A program made the translations under genes and the position numbers. Source: Wuchereria bancrofti (Eukaryota; Nematoda; Chromadorea; Rhabditida; Onchocercidae). Taken from it: a stretch of 64,000 nt of DNA. The notes beneath the pieces are model-generated. The model was given only the letters and a program-made list of their open reading frames with translations. It made no database searches and was not told the DNA's origin. Positions 31,964 to 46,700 of this stretch are shown one piece after another; the stretch's first letter is position 1; every line of letters starts with the position of its first letter. The stretch lies in NCBI GenBank assembly GCA_005281725.1, contig SSBO01000012.1:17470825-17534824 (forward strand), in the 5' to 3' direction.

Positions 31964-31978
31964 GTTACTATTAGCAAC
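31964..31978 (+). promoter_or_regulatory. Candidate X-box (RFX/DAF-19 site) of the IFT80 promoter
   Basis: GTTACTATTAGCAAC fits the nematode X-box pattern RYYNYYWW-n-RRNRAC at every fixed position and has the imperfect palindrome GTTAC...GCAAC. It ends 157 bases before the IFT80 start codon, within the usual distance for ciliary genes controlled by DAF-19. Its position before a ciliary gene makes chance unlikely, but no binding data exist here. Confidence 0.7.
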
Positions 31979-32120
31979 GAAATTTTGGCAAATGTTTGAT
32001 TTCATTTTATAGCGAATCAAAAGTGACAATGTAAGTTTGGTCGAATTTATTAAATTGGACTCGTCATGAACTTTAATCGATTCTTTTGATTCCATGAATT
32101 TTTTACTGAAAATAATTTTA

Positions 32121-32135
32121 TAGAGAAACGTTAAA
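32121..32135 (+). promoter_or_regulatory. Possible trans-splice acceptor before IFT80
   Basis: An AATAATTTTATAG tract ends 12 bases before the ATG at 32136, consistent with a nematode spliced-leader acceptor. This is inference from position and composition only. Confidence 0.35.
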
Positions 32136-35100
32136 ATGCGCTTGAAGGTGACGATGGCGCGGGGACCAAAACATGGTGATTCGGTGTTAGCGGTCGCGTG
32201 GGCAAAAAGTGACGAACTGGTCAGTGTCGGAGACGATCAGCAGGTGTTAAAATGGAACCTAGTGAATAGCGATGTCCAGGTGCTAATGCACTTGCCCAGG
32301 TTTGAATGACATTATTTATCTAGCTTGTTTCTATAGTACTAATGTTATTTTGACACTAATTGTGAAAAATAGCAAAATTTGAGTGTGAAAATTTGTTAAA
32401 TTTTCTGACCAGGCTAGAAAATATTGAGAAATTCCAGTTCTTTGTATCCGACAGGTATGCAGTGGTTCCCATATGATGGCGTCAAGCAACAATTGAACGA
32501 TGTATTTGCTCTGACATCCACAGAAGGTTCCATATGCTTCCATAATGTATTTTTATTTTTGAAAAACTAGGTTTTTTATATAACAGCAGAACTTCCAGAA
32601 CAATGTTATATAAATGTTTTCGAGAGTAAGCCTAATGATACTCATTGGGTATTTTTGAATCGATTGCAAATTTTAGGCAAATTTTACATTTGCAATCGAA
32701 ACGGACGCATTGAAAAAGCTATAGAAGCTCACAAGGGAGCAGTTTTATCCGGTCGCTGGAGTCACGATGGTTCTACTTTTGCCACTTGTTGGTTCCTTCC
32801 AATAGACTTGTTAAAAAGTTGATTTTAAGCAAAAGTGCTAATTTCCTTTTTTAAAAAAGTGTTTTTTCCTTTTATTTATTTTGATATCAAATGTCAATTG
32901 CAGTATGAAGAAGGAATTTCCTTCAAACTCCGATCTGCATTTTCATACTCAGTTCGAAAATGGGAGGATCAATAACGATTTAAATGTAAAGAATTTGATA
33001 ATTGAGGTGGAGAAGATGGTGCGGTGAAGATGTGGTCCCGAAATGGTATGCTCCGAAGTGTCTTGTTGGAGAATAGGTGTCCTGTGTACGGGATTTGCTG
33101 GAACAGCGATGATTCATGCATTGCTTTTTGCTGTGGTGAAAACTGTTCCACTAAAGTTCTCAAATCGCAGGTGATCGTCGAATTTTAACATTTTGATTTT
33201 AAATTCATCAGTTTGCTTTAAATAAAGACGTTGATTGTAAAGTATTTACTACAGTCGTATTTGAAATCAGAGCAGAGTACAACTATTGCAATCGGGTAGA
33301 AGTGGAACAATAGCCATTTCATACTTTGATACTTTGAATTTTTATTATAGGCTCTTGATAATTTCACTTCAGTTTTGATGAATTATTAAATTCAATTAAG
33401 CTTGCTAAATAGTTCTAGTCCAGTCAGAGGTTTTGCATGTCTATGGAACGAATCTTCCTCTCAGCTAATTGAATAATAAAACTTTCCTTCTTTTCATAGT
33501 GTACAGTTATGCTGGTTTCGAATAGTTCCACCAGTTCCCTCATTTTTGTGCAAGCTTCAGATATCGCTTATTAGATGGAAGGCTCATGATGGTATAGTAC
33601 TATGCATTGATTGGAACGCTAATACAAATCTTCTGGTGAGCGGTGGGGAAGACTGCAAATATAAGGTGGCCTTTTGTGTACTTCAACCATACAAAAATAA
33701 TCTGCAAAAATGGATAGATTACCAATTTCTACTTTCTTAACGATGAATTTTGTTTGTCCACCGATATGGCATTCAAATAAATTATTGTAGTGTAGGTATG
33801 GGACGAATATGGACGTCCAATATATTGCAGTAGTCCACAAGATTATCCCATCACATCAATCGCATGGAATGTTGATGGTGATCTGTTTGCTGTTGGATCT
33901 TTCAACCTTCTTAGATTATGCGATAAAGCTGGAGTAGGTTCTTTCGAACTGGAAAAGCCAATAAATTTCTCAGTTTACATCTTGTTATTTTCCAGAAAGA
34001 TTGTCCCATTCAATATCGTTCAGCTTTTCTCACTATGATGATACCAGAATTGATTTCTAATGTTTATATTTAATTTTTACATATTGCAGTGGTCTCATTC
34101 ATTAGAGAAATTATCTACGGGAAGCATTTACAATATTAGCTGGTCACCAGATAGCACTCAACTAGCTGGTGCATGCTCCGATGGAAGCGTCCTGCATGCT
34201 TATTTAGTCGAGAAGTAACTATATCAAGATTTTTCTAAAATTTATATACAATATATTTTTTTACATTTCTTCTAGATCATCTTGGTTAAATTTTAATAAG
34301 TGCTAGTTATTGATCAGAAATAAGCCTTAAATTTCTCGCAAACTCGTCATTCTAAACAGTGACTTTGCACATATGTAAACACTTAAATAATATTGTAAAA
34401 CAAAATACGATTGTAAACTGTAATGAAAATAAGTAAATTTTTAATTAAATTTTATAGTTTTAAGACGAATTACATGGCGAAATATCGAAGCCGTACAAAC
34501 GAAATGTCAATTAATTGATATTCGTGATGTACTTTCTGATGTTGCTTGTGAAAAGTTAGAACTACGAGATCGAGTCACAAAATTTTCTCTTGGTTTCGAA
34601 CAGCTTGTGGTAGCTACTACTAAGCAGTGCTACATTTTCAGGTCAGTTTTATTGAAAAACTATCGAATGATCAACGACCAGATTAGGATGTGTAGATAGC
34701 TAATTTCCTGAATATCAGTAAATACTATTCTTACTCTATGCGAAATTTCAGTGTAAAGAACTGGAATACACCGATCATAATGGATTTAAAGGAATGCAAT
34801 GTTTCGTTGATTATGCTTTGTGAAAAGTATACGCTTTCTTTATATCTCGATTTTTCATTTCCAGTTGTTTTCTTCTATAAACATATTGTAAGAGAAAAAT
34901 TGAAAAATATAGTAAGAAAAAATTGTAGTGGCAAGAGATAAAACTTCTGATCCTTTGAGAGAATCAATCATGTTTTCGTCTGCTTGGAACGCTGTGAAGT
35001 ATTTCTGTAGGTATTTTCTGTTGGTCGATGGTGGTCTAATGCAGGTGTACAATTATGAAGGTCGTGTGCAATGCTTGCTGAAACTACCGGCTATGAATAT

Positions 35101-37703
35101 ATCCGGTGAAGTGGCAAATGAGAAGACGGCCGCTATTTCAAATGATACAATAGCTATTCGGGATCGAACGGATTTGAAAACTGTACATTTTTTTGAAACA
35201 ATCACTGGAAAAAGTGCTGGCAATGGAAAACTTGTACATATTGTAAGGATTTTGGATTTTCCAGCAATGATTGTAAAATTAGACTGTTTCAGTAGTCTTT
35301 TAATAGTTGTAAGATAATCAAAAATTTGGTCAGTTTCCAAAAATTTAAATACTTGAAATTTTTGCTAGTAGCATATATTTGTGTTTTTAACTTTTTTCAA
35401 TCACTAACATGTCGGTTTGAAAGTTGCAGAATGATATAATCGAAATAGTGATCGATCAGTGTGGATCTGTGAATAATCGGAAATTAGCATTTATAGATAA
35501 ATGCTTAGATTGTTTTCTAGCAGTTGTAAATACTTACGGTATTTTTCGAAAAATTGCCAAAATTGGTGAGTTGTGTAAGATCAAAAGACAATATTGAAAA
35601 TTGTGGAATAAGAACAACTAGAATGATTATTTTCGTCTTGAGTCATGAATTGTAGCTCCGATTAACACAAATCTTAGTGGTAATGTACGAATTATTCCTA
35701 AAATGCTGTGAGCAGGAGATGATATGTGCATCTCTGGGATTGTTACTGTCATCGTAGAACAACATTACAACTGTAACTTTTTCGAGAAATAAGTTTAGGT
35801 ATTCTCTTATATCTCGAAGTTTTACTTATACTCGAAGTGGTATTAAAGGTACGATGGTGACAAATATTCTTTTTAACGACCAAACAAATATGCTTGCCGG
35901 TTTGCAAGACAATCGTCTTGTCGTATGGTTATATCCAGCTACTGTTTTTATCGATCGTGATTTACTCCAAAAAACAGTGTTTGAGAACGATGAGAACGAT
36001 TTTGAGAAGTCTGCTTATTTATACAAGTCTGTTTATTATTCAATTTCTGGATGTAGAGAAACTTCGGGAGGAAAGCTTAGGATAAATCATTCTTACTTGC
36101 AATCCTGACTATTCGAGGCAGAAACTAATTATTCTGCAAACCTTAAAAAAGCTCGCAAGGAATGTTTTTAACCAGAACGCAGCGGATTTAAGCCATATCC
36201 ACAGTGTGTTTATGTTTTTTGCTATAGCTTTGTTGGCAGTCACATATCGATAAGGCGTTCTGATGGCGCACTTATATCTTCCACTATAACGCCATTTGCA
36301 TCTATTTTGAACGCATGGGTTAGTGCTAACAAATGGGATCAAGCAATTCGCCTGTGTCGACACATGCGGGTATGTTTTACAATTTTTGAATAAATATTGC
36401 AGATAGGAAGCAATGCTTGCTGAATGTTCGCATGCATTTGTGTGTTGAAAAGACTGACACGTGAAAAGATATTAGAGTTGTTGATCTCGAGCGTGTCGAT
36501 ATTTGTTGTAAATATACCTCAAATTTCAGGAGAGCTATTTATGGGGAATGCTTGCGGTGATTGCTACAGATGTAAAAAATTTTTACGCCGCTGAAATCGC
36601 ATACACCGCTCTCAACGAGGTAAAATTAATTTCAGCAAAACGAATTGTAAATAATGCTTTTTCAAGTTTTTGTTTACTACTAAACTGATTTTTAATGTAA
36701 GAGTTGATTTTCATGCAGCTTTATTAGAATGAGTTGTGTATTTGTGAAAGGCTTTTCTACCTGAATAACATCCTTGGCTTAGTGATAGATGTTAATTAAA
36801 ATTAAGAGACAGTTAAAAAAAGCTATAATAGATGAGTTAAAATCAAATAAATTCGGTGACAGCTGTTTAGTAATTTATAAAAGATAACAAGCAATACCAA
36901 ACAATGAAATTTATTTGGAAGTTCAGTTCACTTCACTTCAAATTTTATCGCATGATACTTCAAACCATTAATAATTTTTTGTTCAGTACTAGCGATTTCG
37001 TGGTATACACATGTTTTGAGCAAAGTGAGGATGATGCAGGTTTAATTTCAGATCGAAAAGGTGAAATTCTTATCACATTTGCGAGCAGAGCAAAGTAATG
37101 AAGTTCGAATGGCAATGATGACTGCTTTTACGAGAAATTTTAAGGATGCAGATGCTATGCTTGTGCAAAACGGACATATCTTCCGTGCTATAATGCTCAA
37201 TATTTCTTTATTTCGGTGGCAGCGGTTAGAATGTTGTAATATCATTTGAAGAATTCCAGCGAATTGTTTTACTAATTTAGCCTGATAACAGTGTTATTTG
37301 ATAAAACCAAAGGAAAATTATGCTACTGTGAAATTATATGTAGCTTGCTTTCTTTTTGAAGAGCGCTTGAACTGGCGATAAAATACAAGATGCATTTGGA
37401 AACGGTGATCGGTTATCGGCAAAAATACTTGCAAGAGATAGGGCGTAAAGAGATAGATCAGAACTTCCTAAAATATCAGTCCGAGGTAAATATCATGTTC
37501 AGAATTACTTTTTAGAATCGAAGAATCAATTCTGATTAAGGAGCTTCTGCCGGTTCATATTTTATAACTTTTTCGACTGCTCGATAATTACGAAAATATG
37601 TAAATGTATAATAATGTGATATGACAAGCTAAATTTGTAGGTGGAAATCGACTGGGACCACATCCAACAAATCATACGTGAAAATGAAGCTCAGGATTTT
37701 TGA
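32136..37703 (+). CDS. che-2: Intraflagellar transport protein IFT80 (CHE-2 orthologue)
   Basis: Seventeen exons join in phase: 32136-32299, 32438-32526, 32677-32787, 33007-33170, 33561-33665, 33796-33933, 34090-34214, 34465-34641, 34752-34826, 35011-35242, 35430-35565, 35849-36026, 36228-36369, 36530-36619, 37052-37224, 37362-37485 and 37641-37703. They total 2286 bases, or 761 residues, close to human IFT80 (777). Family landmarks occur in order: the N-terminus [118 protein letters not shown] and the C-terminal DWDHIQQII. The N-terminal two thirds are WD repeats (two propellers) and the rest is alpha-solenoid. IFT80 is a core subunit of IFT complex B, which carries cargo along ciliary microtubules; in nematodes cilia occur only on sensory neurons. 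Complete, with no missing domain. Confidence 0.97.
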
Positions 37704-40700
37704 ATTTTCCTAGAAAATTGTGAAATTTTTCTATGGCATCATTTTCGTCATGTTACTTAGAAAACTTTCGCAATGTTAAAAATAAGAATTAATAATTTTT
37801 ATTACGCTTATTGTCGCTTTTATCAGCTTTGATAATTTAAAAAGAAAAACATTTTTTCTGTGAATGAATTCGACAGAACAGTTCATTGGAACTTCTACGT
37901 AAAATATCTTTCCATATGTCATCTTAATCTTTGATTTTGAAAAAGTACCATATGTCATCGCAAAATATATTTCATGTAAGGAATTCGTCTTTTGATCTCT
38001 CAAACATTAATTTTCAACTTTTTTTAATGACTGTCTGTTGTTAAAGTTCGGAACCGAGATTAACAGGTACCATGCTTTTTGACAATTTTACTTGTCCTAC
38101 TGGTCAGTTTTTTTTCTTTTTTTGGTAAAGTTTATTTCTCAATTCTAGATTAATAAGCAGTAAGTCGTTATTAATACGCATCAGTATCATTCAGCGTTTT
38201 CATTTATTCAAAGAAATCACATTAAAATAACTGGTCATATGTGATACCAATCGAAGGTCAGATTTTACGGAAGTAGCTGCACGGTACTCTCGTGCATCAT
38301 GTCAATTACAGCTGTGCAGATTGTTCAAAGCACATGTCGACTGCAACTGTGCAATGGACTTTTAAGATAGGTGCACCTGGTATTTGATGTGAATTGGAAA
38401 CTAAACAAAGCTGAACAAGATGTACTGCACCACAATTTACATCCTTGCCTTCCTTTATTATTCCAATAGAAATTATCGATTCTATTCAGCCGCAAATGTT
38501 TGTAGATAGGATGTGAACGAGCTGCAGCTATAGTTGTCATTGCTATACTCTCTTTTACTATGCTTTTATTTACTTTAACAACCACTTGCTCTCCTTCTCT
38601 TTCGGTTCTGTTATGCATAGCTGTCCGGAACGATCACTTGTTTCATACCGTTCCAATTTTTTAGTAGCGATTTTCATCTTTGTTGTCCATCACATCATAA
38701 CTGCTGTTGTAGTAATAGTATAAGCGTGAAGCTTTTTATGATGTGCAATGAATAAACTTCCTTTGAATTACTGAAAGATAAGTCATCGCGATAGATAAAA
38801 ATGAAATCTCGTGATGAATTCATCTTAATTAGTTGCATAATTAGTCTTGTTAGCATCTCTGTATTTATCTCGATCACCTGACTATTATCAAAAAAATGAA
38901 TTTGGAAATCAACTGTCTCACAAATGAGTAAACCCTGGGTACCTCTATATTGCTTGTACAGTTACCTCACCCACTATCTTAACTACTGACCAAGGATTTC
39001 AGATAAAACAAAAAAAAAAAAAAGTGAGACGCTCGAAATACTTCACGTGCTGATAAGCATTGAATGCGTGAACGTACGCGGATGACACTATTGGCAGAGC
39101 TTTTAAAATCTTGCCTTAACCTGTAAACAAGGGGAAGCATGACTCAGCCTATATGATTCATATCCATTTTTCCTTTCACTGTATTTTTGTTTTAAAGTTT
39201 CACTTTAAACGAGTAATATTAATGACTTCACCTTTAGGTCCAGCTTACTTCACGGAAATCTACAGTATCCCTTCTAAACAAAGTGTTACTTTGCCAATGA
39301 GAAAGAAGAAAACTGATGACAAGGATTTAAGTTTTCAAGAAAAAAGAAATTTGCCGAAGATGAAATATTGGATTAATGTTTCAAAAAATTGATTTTTTTC
39401 TTTCTATACATCGATGGACAATATCTACTATTTCGCATAGACTGACTACTCCGTTGTTTTATTAACATATGAATATTGTCATGATTATGGACTTCCACGA
39501 TAAGTTTCTCCTTTACACGCTTTATTACCAATGTCCTTTTGCATACATTCATTTTCCTTAAAAATTCAGCTGTTAAAATTGGTATTTTGTACAAAACAAT
39601 ACCAATTTTTTGATTTTAGAAATATATGTTTTGCTATTGTCAAACTGGAATTAAAAAAATTACTAATTGAGAGATTCCTGTTTGAAAATAGTACCATAAT
39701 TGAGAAAGAGAAAGAAAAATAGGCCTAGCAACTATAAGCGAAGCTATAGTCATAGCTAGTTGAATTTGTGAAGGAGTAAGAAAAGGTGGAAGACACTATT
39801 CATCTTTGCATACCGATCGATGTCGAATGTCGTCGATCCGAGCTTCTCCCCGGTATTCTTCCCTTTAAAACCCTATTACTTTTATTATTGACATCACACC
39901 GACATACAATATTGTTTGTCAGATGGCCACTTTTAGCAGCAACTCTATACTGGCCAGAGCTTCCCTATAAGAAAAATCAGTATTTGTAGTTGAGAGCAGG
40001 GAAGTAGCGACAGGCGGCTTCATCTCGCACTTTTCATTTGCATTCGTTTACTTTTCCGGTTGTTTAATCTGAAATATTTTCAACGTTGGCTTTGAATTTA
40101 CAGCACTAACAAATAAATGCTTCCCTTTATTTTTTTTCCACGGAAATATATTCCTTCAATTGTTCAAAATTTTTGGGAAGACATTTTGATTGCGTTTTGC
40201 TGTTTCAGCAAGTCAAAATGTATCTTCATTTTACAAAATTTCTATTTAACATCGGGTTTGTTTACTTTAGATTTACATATTGTAAACTATCCGTTGGGTC
40301 GTCTTTGATTACCTTACATAAAGGTCATCGTCGTATAATACTTTTCGCCCATTATAATGCTTTAAAACTGTCTTCGCATCTTTTTAACGAGCTTCGACAT
40401 TGTGCAGTTCTCTAAACTGAGAAACGCAGTTTTAGATTCAAACATTTGGGATATTTAGGCTTTCTCAAAATTATGCCAAGCAAACTATTATATAATTGCC
40501 GTAATCTCGAAACACATCGAAGCATTTCCCTTTTTCGCGGCCTTTACATAAATTACAGTAGCTGTTTTAAATGTAAACGCTTTCATAGTTTAACATTTTT
40601 AAGTAATGAGAATTATGCTGCTACTGAAAAGTTTTTCTTCTCATTTTAAAATGACTGACACACGAAGATCTTTCTTCCTTTTATGCACTTTTTTACTTAA

Positions 40701-43700
40701 TTCATAACCATTTAATATAACTAAATGTATATGAAATTCACACTAGTCAACAAATTAGTTGTTAAACAAGCTTAAGTGGACTTTATAAGGTTTCTGCTGT
40801 ACCACTGCAAGCTTTTTACTCCTAAGGCTTGACTTCTAAGATGACCCTTCCATTCTAATATCCATGATAGTCAATCATAAATAAATTGTCGGATTGTCAA
40901 TCTTTTCAGTCCATGTTCATTAATGACTTGATGTTTTGTTAAATCAGCACTAAGTATCAAACCGTAGTGCTTACTTACCGTTGCCCACAGTTGGAGGTAA
41001 TTAAAACAGGATTTTCGTACATTAAGCAGTGATATATTAGTTTTTAAAATATTTGAAATAAAACACTTGAATTCAAACAAAATTTAAAATGCCTTGAACA
41101 GATGTTTATGTGATCGCCAAAGAATAAGTGTAACATGACTTCTCCTCACATGACGCGTTGTGAACACCGTCATTCATTCTTTTATCAATTCTGTTCAAAA
41201 CAGTGCTATTCATTTACATAATTTACGAACCCAGTCTCATGAAGAATGTGGCGTATATGTAATAAAAAATGGCGTATATGCAATAATAAACTGGAAAAAG
41301 AGGAAAAAACACGCAACTCCGGAATGCTGTACAAGTGCGACATTCTTGAGTGCTAGTAACCGGAATATCTGCGCAGGAATTTTTAGTTTCTTTCTTTATG
41401 TTAGGTTGAAATATATGACGTGTACTGAAATGTAGCTGCACACGGACGTGGGGGAGAACGCTTTAAAATTTATAAGACGTGAAATTCCAAGTGGAAGAGT
41501 TTTCAAGGATGAAATTTTTCATTCATGGGGAAGTGAATTAACAAACAGTAGCGTTAATGTATTGCGTGTAGTGGGTTGCACAAGTGATAATTGAAAAATA
41601 GAATATTTGACGGTAGAAAAATTAGAATGCGTATAGGAAGAAAGGTTGACTGTGCTAAATGTTACACTCAGCCACTGCTTTGAAGTTGGCTAAACTACAT
41701 TTGGAGCCAGTTCAACTCAACATACGGCTATCTATTTTTATACGATACGGTGGAGAAAATGAAAAGTTGAAGGTACAGTTTGATTTGTGTTTAATTTAAT
41801 AGTTATATTTTATCTTTGCTCCAAGTCCAATCTTCCATATTGTCTGAGGAAGAAAAGAAGAAGGGCAGGCTGTGCAAATGCATGTCACATCAAGAAACCA
41901 CTAAAAATAATAAGTTTGCACTTAGAGCTTGCCGCTATCCACTGAAATCATTACCGCCTACTTTCTCATAACATTCATTAATCATCTACTTTTTTGCTTA
42001 TTTTGTATTTGCATAAGTCTTCAAATGCAATTATTAGTTTACTGTATCTACTAATTCATTTACTCATTTTGCTCGTAGGTTGCAAGCAATGCAATCAACT
42101 GTTTAATCCGAGGCAATCACGAACAAGGCACAAGTTCTGAATATTTCGATATTTTTTACTGAATGTTTCAAATGTCACGAAATATTACTTTTTTACATTA
42201 ATTAGTTATAAATTATAATTAGAAATCTCATTCGTCTCCAGTTTTCCACATAATATTTGAGCATTGAGTTTTCTAATAATTATGCATTCCAATCATTTCC
42301 TGCATTGTTTCTCTTTTTGTGAAAAATTTAATTAATCGATTTAGTGGTAGCAATAATAAGGTATTCTTTTTCTCCTAACTTCTGGGAAATTTTGTCTAAA
42401 TAAAAGACTGGCTATTAATGGCCACCAAGCACAATTATTAACCTTAGTTCCATAAATATGAAGGAATGGTTATTAGGTCCAGCAGGTAGCAGTAATGCAG
42501 TGCGCAAGATGATTCATTTTAAGAAATAATTCAACAAAACACAGCAACAGCAATAGCTTTTACAAATTATTTTCTTTTACTCATTATTTTTCACTGCTTG
42601 TGAAAAAAATAATAAAAAGATAAATCACCTTATTTTCATCTGTTCAACATAATATATTCTGATCAAGAATGAATTTGTTGTTTCATAATGGTTATAATTG
42701 AAAGTCCGAGTGGAGACCACTTTTTAATACAGACTTGCTTTATCGTTATATAAACACAATTTCGTTGCGATGTAAATGACATTTAACTCCATCAGCACCA
42801 GGCGGCGTTATTGTGATGCTTGTTTAAACACTACTCAACAAGGTACACAGAATTGCGATGATACATCGACCAACGGAGCAATTATCACATTTTCACTTTT
42901 GTTTGTTCTATAGCTAACTTCAATGGAAATAGACTGATTCTCATTTAGAAAGCACAGATTCTTGGAATAATAGGAATTTTTTGTTGATTTGGCATCCATT
43001 ATATTCGATTCTTGAAAAAAAGGATTCAATAAGATTATTGACTTAGAAAATTGAACTGGCTAGATCACTAATGTAATAAATGGGGAAGGCTAGATAATAT
43101 TTTCCACTTCCACTGGTCATTTTTCATTTGCTTTTTTTTCTTTATTAAATTCTTGCCGGAAATCTCAGTTTTATTGTTTTCTGAAAGTCTATATAGCCTT
43201 CCAATTCCTTTCAGTAATAGTATGCTTTGAAATGCTTCATAGTACTTGTGAACCTTCTTAATATGTATGTATGTTTATTAACGATTTCCAATTGTGATGC
43301 TAAAAATGTACATGCGCTAATGGTTGTGGCCAGATGCCTCTTCCGCTTCCGATTATTTATGACGAATTATTGACAAACCAACCAGCCATTGAACTAACAT
43401 TTTTCAAACCAACTGAGGCCAACTTCTCCGTCTTAAAACATTAGTCATTTGGAGCTTTTATGACAGTGTATCATATCATGCAGCATAGTCCAATAAGCGC
43501 CTCATTTTTCATATTATTCCTACCAAATTCCGTCTCATTCTTTTTCTAATTGTCGTTCTCAAAAGAATTGATTTCTGAGTAAAGATAGAAGGAAAGAAAG
43601 GAAGGGACAGAGGTCACATCCAAGTGCGAGTACTTTTGTGTAGAGAGACTTTCACTTGCCATTTTGTTTGTTTTCGATTTGCTATGAGGAAAATGCTCCA

Positions 43701-46700
43701 TTATCTTTGGGAACCTTATTAACTTTTTTAACATCTTGATGAAAGTGGTAAGCGAACTTTATTTAAGGACAATATTTTTAACATAGGAATTGAAACATAA
43801 GAATTTTACATCTTTCCATTTAACAATATTCTAGTCGATCGCCTGAAATGTTGCAATCCAACTTTCCCATTGTCTATTTCCTATTATCATTTGGTGGGTA
43901 GCACTCGTAGGCTTAAGTCTTGTTGATTTGATTTTATTTTCTATCAACAGATTTTCTTTCGCGAAGCTTTTAAGTCTCTTATTTCCTATTCTTACTATTA
44001 AAAAATGCTAAATTCAACATTGAAACTATTTGCGTTATCTTTCATTTATTTCTCTTAGCTTAAGGTATCCTAACATTTACTGTCATCATCTCAACCTTTT
44101 TCATCTCTGTTCAGTCATTCCATCGTTCTGCTATCTTAAGGGTTAAGTGAAATTTTTCATTATTTGAGTGCTTCTCTCATTGAATGATAAATACTTCTAA
44201 GTTAGTAAAGTTTTTACACAGGTCAGAGTACTTTCACTTTTTTTGTTACTCCCTATGATTTCAAGTCTCTAATTGGAATTTAACGATGATACGGTGAATT
44301 ACTTTTTTCCTTTTGAAACAAAAAACTTGAAAAAACTAGCGACTATTTGAGTGAGACGAAGAGAGCAAGTTTATTCCACTTCATCCCGTATCACTCTTAT
44401 CATCACTTCAGAACATTTCTCTATGTTCCTTTCATCGGTACAACACTCATTTTAGTTAGTTCTTCAGGAAATCTCTATGAAATTTTTATTTTGTTTGGTA
44501 TCTTTTGTTCCGTGCATTGTTTTCAAGTCATTCACCCATTGTTATGGATAAAGTGAAAAACTACTCATTACCCCGAGATTTACATCTTAATGTACTGAAA
44601 TATGAATGGAAGTACATGAAATTGATAATTGTTTATAATTTGATTGTAGTATTAATTAGCAGTTTTAGCCATAGATGTTATTAAGTTCAGCATTTGGAAA
44701 TAATTTGATTCCTTTGAACAAAAGATTAACTAACATCAAAAGGACCAAATGACACTTTTGCATTAAATGAATGAAATTTAGAAGGATATGCCCCAAAAAT
44801 AAAAGAGGTTGCATTTTTGCATGATTTGACGTTGATTTATTTTAGTTTTAAATTCGCCTGGTTCCGATACTACTATTCATTTTAAAATCTTGGTGTGATA
44901 ACAGAACTTTACTTATCAAACATAGAACATATTTTTAAAAATATCGAATTTTATACCAGTAGCATTGGAACCAGGGCGGGGAAGATGACGAAAGAGAAAG
45001 AGGGAAAATTTTTACATATTTTTTTGTAAAAATAACAACTGACGTTAAGACAGTTCAATGTGTAAACAACTCTGATCGCTGCTACGAAATTTGTGTCTTT
45101 CTTGCCTTCTAAAGATTGTCAGCTTTATGCATATTGGATAATTTAGATTATTCACACGCTGACACGGAAGCATTTCATATCTAATCAGTTCTCTTCTGAA
45201 TCATTCTTTGCCAGGCCTTTTCTCATTGTCTTTTTATTTGTATCAAAGAAGATTGTCTGTCTCATAGGAGAATGAAATGTTAACAATAACTGACTTATTT
45301 CTATCTAGCTCAAATTAAGTCTTTGAGAGTACCTAATTTGTTTATCTGTAGATTTATTTGTCCTTACCTTTATCTCTATTTGTTGAGTTATATACTACTT
45401 TAATGTCCTACAAAAACTGTTATCCGTTAATGAAATCACACCTGGTGCTTTTGAAAATGATTGAAAATACTGCAATTTCTTGAAAATATTTGACTTTCTT
45501 TGCAATCTGAAAGTAAATATTTCTTGAAGATTGGTCCGAGAGATCAGACAGTTCTTTATTTCATAAACTCATTGAATTCGAAATCATTTCTGTTTCAATA
45601 TACTGAAAAGAACCAATTTAATCATACTTCAGTGCACAATAACTCTTTCTCTTCTTTTCCTTTTCGTAAATCCTTCAATTTAACACAAATTTAGTGATTC
45701 CAATACTTCAATATTTCTTTGATTCTTTTTATTTTGAGTATTTCATTTGCTTATTTATATTTTTTGTTTTTAGTTTACTACTTCATTGCTACTGCTACAT
45801 TAATTAGTATTGTTGCTATCAGACAAATGACTGAAAAATTAAAGTATAAAAAGCGTTTATGGCTGTTTGATTAAAAAATGTGGAACGTGAAAGGAATGTG
45901 GACCTTGCAAATTAGAATTTCGAATTTTTAATAAATTAACTTCTAGCAAATTGAAATGTTTGTCAGTCTTCATTACTCATGATTATCATTTCCAGAATCA
46001 AGGAAAGAATTCAGTTGGTAGGGGAAAAAAAGAGAGAAGACAAGGAATTGAAAGGAAACATGATAGTATTTCCGAAATGACCGATGCTGCTTATTTTATT
46101 ATAGCTCTTCACTTTTCTAGCTTCGGCAGACGTTTTTGTGCCAATGAACAGAAATTATTCGTTCTCTTAAAATTCAATTAAAATGCGAAAATCCAAAAAA
46201 AAAAAGAAAAGTCGAAAGAAAAGAACTCATGGAGGAAAGAATAAAAGAAAGGAGCAGTGTTTAGATGGTAAAGATGGAAATGTTTAATTTTAATATCGAA
46301 TTTTTCTTTTGATTAATTTTTGGGATTCTTGAGTAAAGAAAAAAGTATCTTTGTTTGGTTTGTTATCGTTAAGTTATTCCAGCTGTTTTATGTATGGAAA
46401 AGTTTTTGCTAATGGATTTTAAAAGGAAATTTTCAGTTCACATAGATCACCATTTTAACTTTAGCATTCGATATGCCTTTATTTCAGTTCCGATTATTCT
46501 TGGATTGTGAATCACTTCGGTTGTTGGTTGATTTGTTTAGGACTACTGTTTAACATTTTGAATATTTTATCTTCTTTTTTCTCTTTTTCCCTCACTTGTT
46601 TACTTCTTAAAATTGTTAGCGACAACTGCTCGAAGAAATCAAATATTTTCAAGGAAGCTATTTTGCTATTAGTTCTTGTTTTTTAATTTACATAAGTCTG

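Noticed and set aside
34928..35317. 129-codon open frame that starts upstream of IFT80 exon 10
   Set aside because: Its 3' part is the real exon 10 in frame. The upstream part is intron, since the CTGTAG acceptor at 35010 and the donor at 34826 restore the family sequence exactly.
38325..38618. 97-codon minus-strand frame with cysteines and serines
   Set aside because: No start context, splice partner or recognisable motif. Typical of chance frames in this desert.
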